Positions 60,476 to 64,000 of a DNA stretch of 64,000 nt are shown here, in pieces. The DNA comes from Otis tarda (lineage: Eukaryota > Chordata > Aves > Otidiformes > Otididae), in contig CM048591.1 in the NCBI GenBank assembly GCA_026413225.1, positions 72,194,052 through 72,258,051 on the forward strand, read 5' to 3'. A model generated the notes under the pieces. The model had not been told where the DNA came from, did no database searches, and was given only the letters and a program-made list of their open reading frames with translations. Every line of letters begins with the position of its first letter. The first letter of the stretch is position 1. The position numbers and the translations under genes were made by a program.

Positions 60476-61254
60476 TTATCTCCTGTGGTCAGACAGACCC
60501 CAGTATCCCGCAGCCTCCTTTTCCCTTAGCTGAAAGTGATCTCCCCTGGTTAGAGACACACGCCACACGTACTCAGTCTCGGATTTTTTGGCAAGGCACC
60601 CATAATCCTGCACCAGTTTGGCAAGCTCAGTAGCGGCGTACAGCAAGTCCTTAGTTGCAATTTGTGGGTTGCTATCCTTGTTATTCAAATCAAAATATTC
60701 TTTTTTAAAGAAAGGTCTCACTGAGGGTGATTGCCAAAGTGATTTCTCGCTTCTTCTAGTTCCTTCTGAGAATATGTCTGGCTTATCTTTCAAATACCTC
60801 TCTCCTCAGGCTTCAGATCTGTCTCACTCCACAGTTCTGAATTCTTTGGATATTTTTTCCTCTAGATAGATTTTAGCAAAAGATTTTGCTCCTTTTCTTC
60901 CTGCAGCTGCTTTTGGAGCGTGGATACTCTCTCGAAGAAGAACCTCCAAAAATGCTGGACCAACTCAGTAATCTGTTGCTCCTGGTCACACCGCTTAACA
61001 TGGTCCCCTACTGCCGGTACCAGACTTGCACCCAGAATAAGCCAAACTATGGCTTTGCCTCTGCCAGATTTTACCCTCGCCTCCTTTGGCAAGGAAGTCA
61101 CGCAATCTACTAGGCTTTGCAAATTTGCCTGATTATCTCGAGCCCAATCTCGCCCAGGGATGGACGGCCGTGCAGTATGCTGTGACAAGAGCTCCTAAAA
61201 CGAGTCTTGACTTTTCACTGACAAAGGGTACTGATCATCAGCTTTTCCCGCCAT
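60476..61254 (-). pseudogene. Decayed gag-like fragment, unit 11
   Basis: Shared stops and frame change; last gag remnant in the window. Confidence 0.5.
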
Positions 61255-61717
61255 TCTTATTGCAAAGGGACCAAACCCACTTTGGAGATGTTAAACTCAA
61301 TTTCCACACACGCAGTTCCCCTGCATCGCCCTTCTCTTCCTCGAGTGATTGAAGAGACCAAAATCTACTACGCGGAGGCTCAACTTAGTTTCCACAAATG
61401 CAGTCTCTCTGCAGTCGCCCTTCACGTCCCCAAGTAGTCGGCCTCATTCATGTGAGCACAGCTCTTGCTTTTGCACTAAGAGATCTTATTATTAACTCCC
61501 GTCAGACAGAGTCCAAACCTCAGCTCGAGTTCACGTCCATTGGGTGTGTGAGGTGTGCGGGAAATTTGGATCAGCCCCCTTGCTTTCTAGGCACCTCTCA
61601 TCCAAAAGGACGTAGGGCTAGGTGCGGCTGGACCAAACCGTCCTTCCCCTGTTACAGACCACACACAGCCTGCACCTCTCTGTCTTTCAGGATGCTGTGA
61701 CTACGCCAATTTAAAAA

Positions 61718-62430
61718 GGTCACGGTGCACTCGGGACTCGTGATGGCTCTTTCAGTGCCACCTCAAAGTGCAAAATTACGGCGAACACGCCAACGGGGTT
61801 AGTTTCAATCAAACAGCACAAACTTTATTATTGTGCCTGTAAAGCGGCATATGATAGGCGAAAGGGAGTGAAAAGGAAAAGTAAAGATAGGAAAAAAGTT
61901 ATAATAGCAACCATCGCGGGTCCAAGGCATCCCCATGGCCCCAGATCCAGGCAGCGTACTGCCGGTCATCACGATCGATGTCAATGTTGATCCTTGGTGG
62001 GGAAAGCTCTCAGGGGTCTTGTTTTATGGGGTCGACCTTTTATGCCAATTAGCAAACCTTGCTCCTCCTTTACTTCGGGGATCTCCGCCTGTTCTGCGTC
62101 CTTAGGACAGAAATGTGTTTTTTGTATATTGTAATGTGCAAAGTTCAGTTAAAGGGCACTTTCTCACCATGGTTTTTGAGACAGCAGTTGTGAGTCATCC
62201 TCCTCGATAGCAGGTGCACGGTTATCTTTGCCAGTATGGACAACAGGGAAGAGCTGTGGCACCTCGGTGCCACTCTGGCCGCCATCTCCAGCATGTTGTA
62301 CATTTCGTTGTTAGGCCAGAGTGGGCCTTGTCCACCGCAATCACATTTCGTCCCCAGAAAAACAACTGCGTCTCAGGCAGAGCGCTTGCAGAAACTCACG
62401 TCAAGTTGTGAGCCTAACTTTTAGGCCACA
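61718..62430 (-). mobile_element. Endogenous retrovirus LTR, unit 12, chimeric (713 bp)
   Basis: The R/U5 side is array-type and the U3 side (from 61905) is divergent. The plus-strand TATAAAAG of the array is altered here. The outer hairpin GCCTAA-CTT-TTAGGC is kept, supporting that this end of the element is old and shared. Confidence 0.55.
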
Positions 62431-62536
62431 CCAAATCCATCATGCAGCTGGAAGTCCTCGATGACAAGGTTGAGACAATACTGATTTTCTGACGAGCCCT
62501 ACAATGCTGTGTGCCTGTGGGGGCAGATGGCCCACA

Positions 62537-62633
62537 GTGATGTCACCGTCTGGTGGAACGTGAAATCTTTGAGCGGTGGATTGTGACGTCACTGAGCGAT
62601 GGAACATGACCTCACGTGCCTCAATGCTTAAAT
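62537..62633 (+). promoter_or_regulatory. RING-gene promoter, unit 12, with a perfect CRE
   Basis: The first site is GTGATGTCAC (62537-62546), as in the array. The second is GTGACGTCAC (62583-62592), containing the full palindromic CRE TGACGTCA. The TATA-like CTTAAAT is at 62627-62633. The array form TGATGTCA could be a CpG-decay product of this site. Confidence 0.55.
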
Positions 62634-63122
62634 TCGGGCGTGGGTAGAGCCTTGCCCAGTCTGGCTCAAGCCTGTACTCCTGCCGAGCGTGTCTGCGAGG
62701 TCTGGAGGGTAGAGCGAGTCTTTTCCTGGTTTTGGGTGGTACTTCGGGGGTTGTATTCGGCAGCTCTCGGTGCCCATCCCAGAGCCATTTCCTGGGTTCT
62801 TCTCCGGCCCTGCCTGGTTCACGCAGCCGGGCACTGCGACGCACGCTTGCAGCAGCGGAGGTGAGCTGTGCGGGGATAATTCTGCCTGGGGTGGTCTGGA
62901 ATGGGTGCTGGGGCTTGGGGAGCCAGGAAAGTGTCCTTCTTGAGGGACAGGTGCATTTTGTCCTCCCCTACCCTCCCTGGGACATGGGATGTCACAGTGA
63001 GTGACCATGGCCTCTCCCTATTTTGCAGCGTGTGAAAGCCTTTGGCAGTGTCAGTGCCTGCGAGAAGGAGCAGCTCCTCTTCCTCAGCTCTCCCCATCCC
63101 AGCGCAGAGCACAAACACAGCC

Positions 63123-64000
63123 ATGGGGAGGGCGTGGAGCTGCCCCATGTGCCATGACGCTCGAGATGGCGTTGCTCATGTGATGCCCTGTCAGCACCAA
63201 CTCTGTGTCGGCTGCATCCTGCGGTGGATAACGGAGGAAGTAGAGTGCCCCCTTTGCAGAAGACCAATAGAAACTGTCAGGTTTTCTGTGCGGGGAGAAA
63301 ATGACTACATACAGTATGTCTTCAGAATGTGTGAAGAGTCCCGAGATGCCAGGAGCCAGGTAGGAACAGCTCCCGACAGCCTGGCCGAAAACAGCCCCCA
63401 TCACGCTGCGGCCTCACCTCCATTTTCTCAGCAGGGGATGCCGTCCTCGGCTGAGCAGCGGGCTGCGGGATCAGAAGCAGTGGGTGGGCTCCTGCCCGAG
63501 GTCTGGGCACGACTCTTCCGAAGACACCAAATTCTCCTTGATCCCGTGCTGCCCTGGCTGCACCTCATGCTGCAGCAGATATTTGGGGCTCGGTGGTGGC
63601 AGGTAAACAGTGTACAGTGCCTGATTGTGCACACACTCTGCATGTACGGCCTGAATGCGCAAGCCATGGTCCAGACGCTGCGAGCCACCCTCCGGGAACA
63701 TACAGAACAACTGGTCCATGGCCTCATCGACACCATTGTGGAGCAGTGCAGTGAGGAGGCTGGGAGGCTGCTGCGCTCCAGTGCTGCTGAGGAGGAGGAC
63801 AACAGCCCTGAGGCCAGCTCCAGCTCCTTGAGCTCCATCTCCTTCAGCTCCAGTTCCAGCTCCTCCAGGTCCAGGCGGAGCAGCAGGAGCTCCAGCTCCT
63901 CGAGCTCCAGCTCCTCCAGCAGCCATAGGCGTACTCCCATCTACAGCCGCACCAACCCCTCCCGCAGCCCCACAGTGTCCAATGTGCAGGAGGAAGACGG
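63123..64000 (+). CDS. Divergent TOPORS-like RING protein, unit 12, 3' end outside window
   Basis: The frame is open for 292 codons from the ATG at 63123 to the window edge; intron at 62861-63028 (168 bp, same sites as the array). The C3HC4 ligands are in the same positions. Unlike the array, it has Trp35 four residues after C31, a CPLCRR end with Arg46, and Pro48, all typical of active TOPORS-type RINGs. The PPPY motif is absent. The Ser tract is longer and mixed with Arg, closer to the SR-rich character of TOPORS. About 23 of the first 80 residues differ from the array protein. This is the best candidate here for a functional, ancestral-type ligase. Confidence 0.78.
   Translation, partial: MGRAWSCPMCHDARDGVAHVMPCQHQLCVGCILRWITEEVECPLCRRPIETVRFSVRGENDYIQYVFRMCEESRDARSQVGTAPDSLAENSPHHAAASPPFSQQGMPSSAEQRAAGSEAVGGLLPEVWARLFRRHQILLDPVLPWLHLMLQQIFGARWWQVNSVQCLIVHTLCMYGLNAQAMVQTLRATLREHTEQLVHGLIDTIVEQCSEEAGRLLRSSAAEEEDNSPEASSSSLSSISFSSSSSSSRSRRSSRSSSSSSSSSSSSHRRTPIYSRTNPSRSPTVSNVQEED

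Larger units (their letters stand above)
55922..61509. repeat. Macrosatellite unit 11 (5588 bp)
   Basis: The shortest full unit and the last before the divergent copy. It shares C at 56895 and A at 57120 with unit 3, and T at 58619 with unit 6. The unassigned block lies at 58662-60098. Confidence 0.97.
61510..64000. repeat. Unit 12: array edge, chimeric and cut by the window end
   Basis: Positions 61510-61904 match the array apart from variants also seen in other units (such as G at 61718, shared with unit 8). From 61905 on, substitutions and small indels are frequent, including an 8-bp insertion near 62265. The layout (LTR, promoter, intron, RING exon) is conserved, so this is an older relative of the unit. 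Confidence 0.93.

Noticed and set aside
1..64000. CRISPR array, bacterial operon or rDNA repeat as an explanation for the periodicity
   Set aside because: The units are 5.6 kb, contain no spacers, rRNA or tRNA genes, and carry eukaryotic gene signals.

Overview
This is eukaryotic DNA, most likely from a bird and probably a passerine. That assignment is inferred from a spliced TOPORS-type RING gene of a kind I recall as multicopy in songbirds, and from avian-looking endogenous-retrovirus pieces; no search was possible. There is no bacterial gene organisation: the genes have a 5'-UTR intron, Kozak starts and AATAAA signals.

The window is almost entirely one head-to-tail macrosatellite. Counting from the first base, eleven full repeat units start at 1, 5592, 11190, 16779, 22370, 27963, 33555, 39145, 44737, 50330 and 55922. 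Each is 5588-5598 bp and they are nearly identical. A twelfth, partial unit starts at 61510. It matches the array up to 61904, then becomes clearly divergent until the window ends at 64000, inside its RING gene.

Each unit, read left to right, holds: (1) the leader, primer-binding-site-like sequence and a ~703-bp LTR of an endogenous retrovirus on the minus strand; (2) a compact plus-strand promoter starting about 107 bp beyond the LTR, with two CRE-like sites and a TATA-like element; (3) a non-coding exon, a 168-bp intron, and a single coding exon for a 362-aa C3HC4 RING protein with a helical middle, a Ser-rich tract and a basic tail; (4) a polyadenylation signal about 20 bp after the stop; (5) about 1.4 kb with nothing recognised; (6) a plus-strand fragment resembling an avian LTR; (7) a decayed minus-strand gag-like fragment joined directly to it. 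The retroviral leader then runs into the next unit.

Nine gene copies (units 2-10) are intact. Units 1 and 11 each have a one-base frameshift in a homopolymer. Units 2 and 6 encode the same protein, and units 7-10 encode one identical variant. All eleven array copies have lost RING positions normally used for E2 contact (Trp35 is Arg, the linchpin basic residue 46 is Gly). The divergent twelfth copy keeps Trp35 and Arg46. The array therefore looks like a recent amplification of an altered RING paralogue together with its retroviral flank, ending at a recombination boundary inside the LTR.
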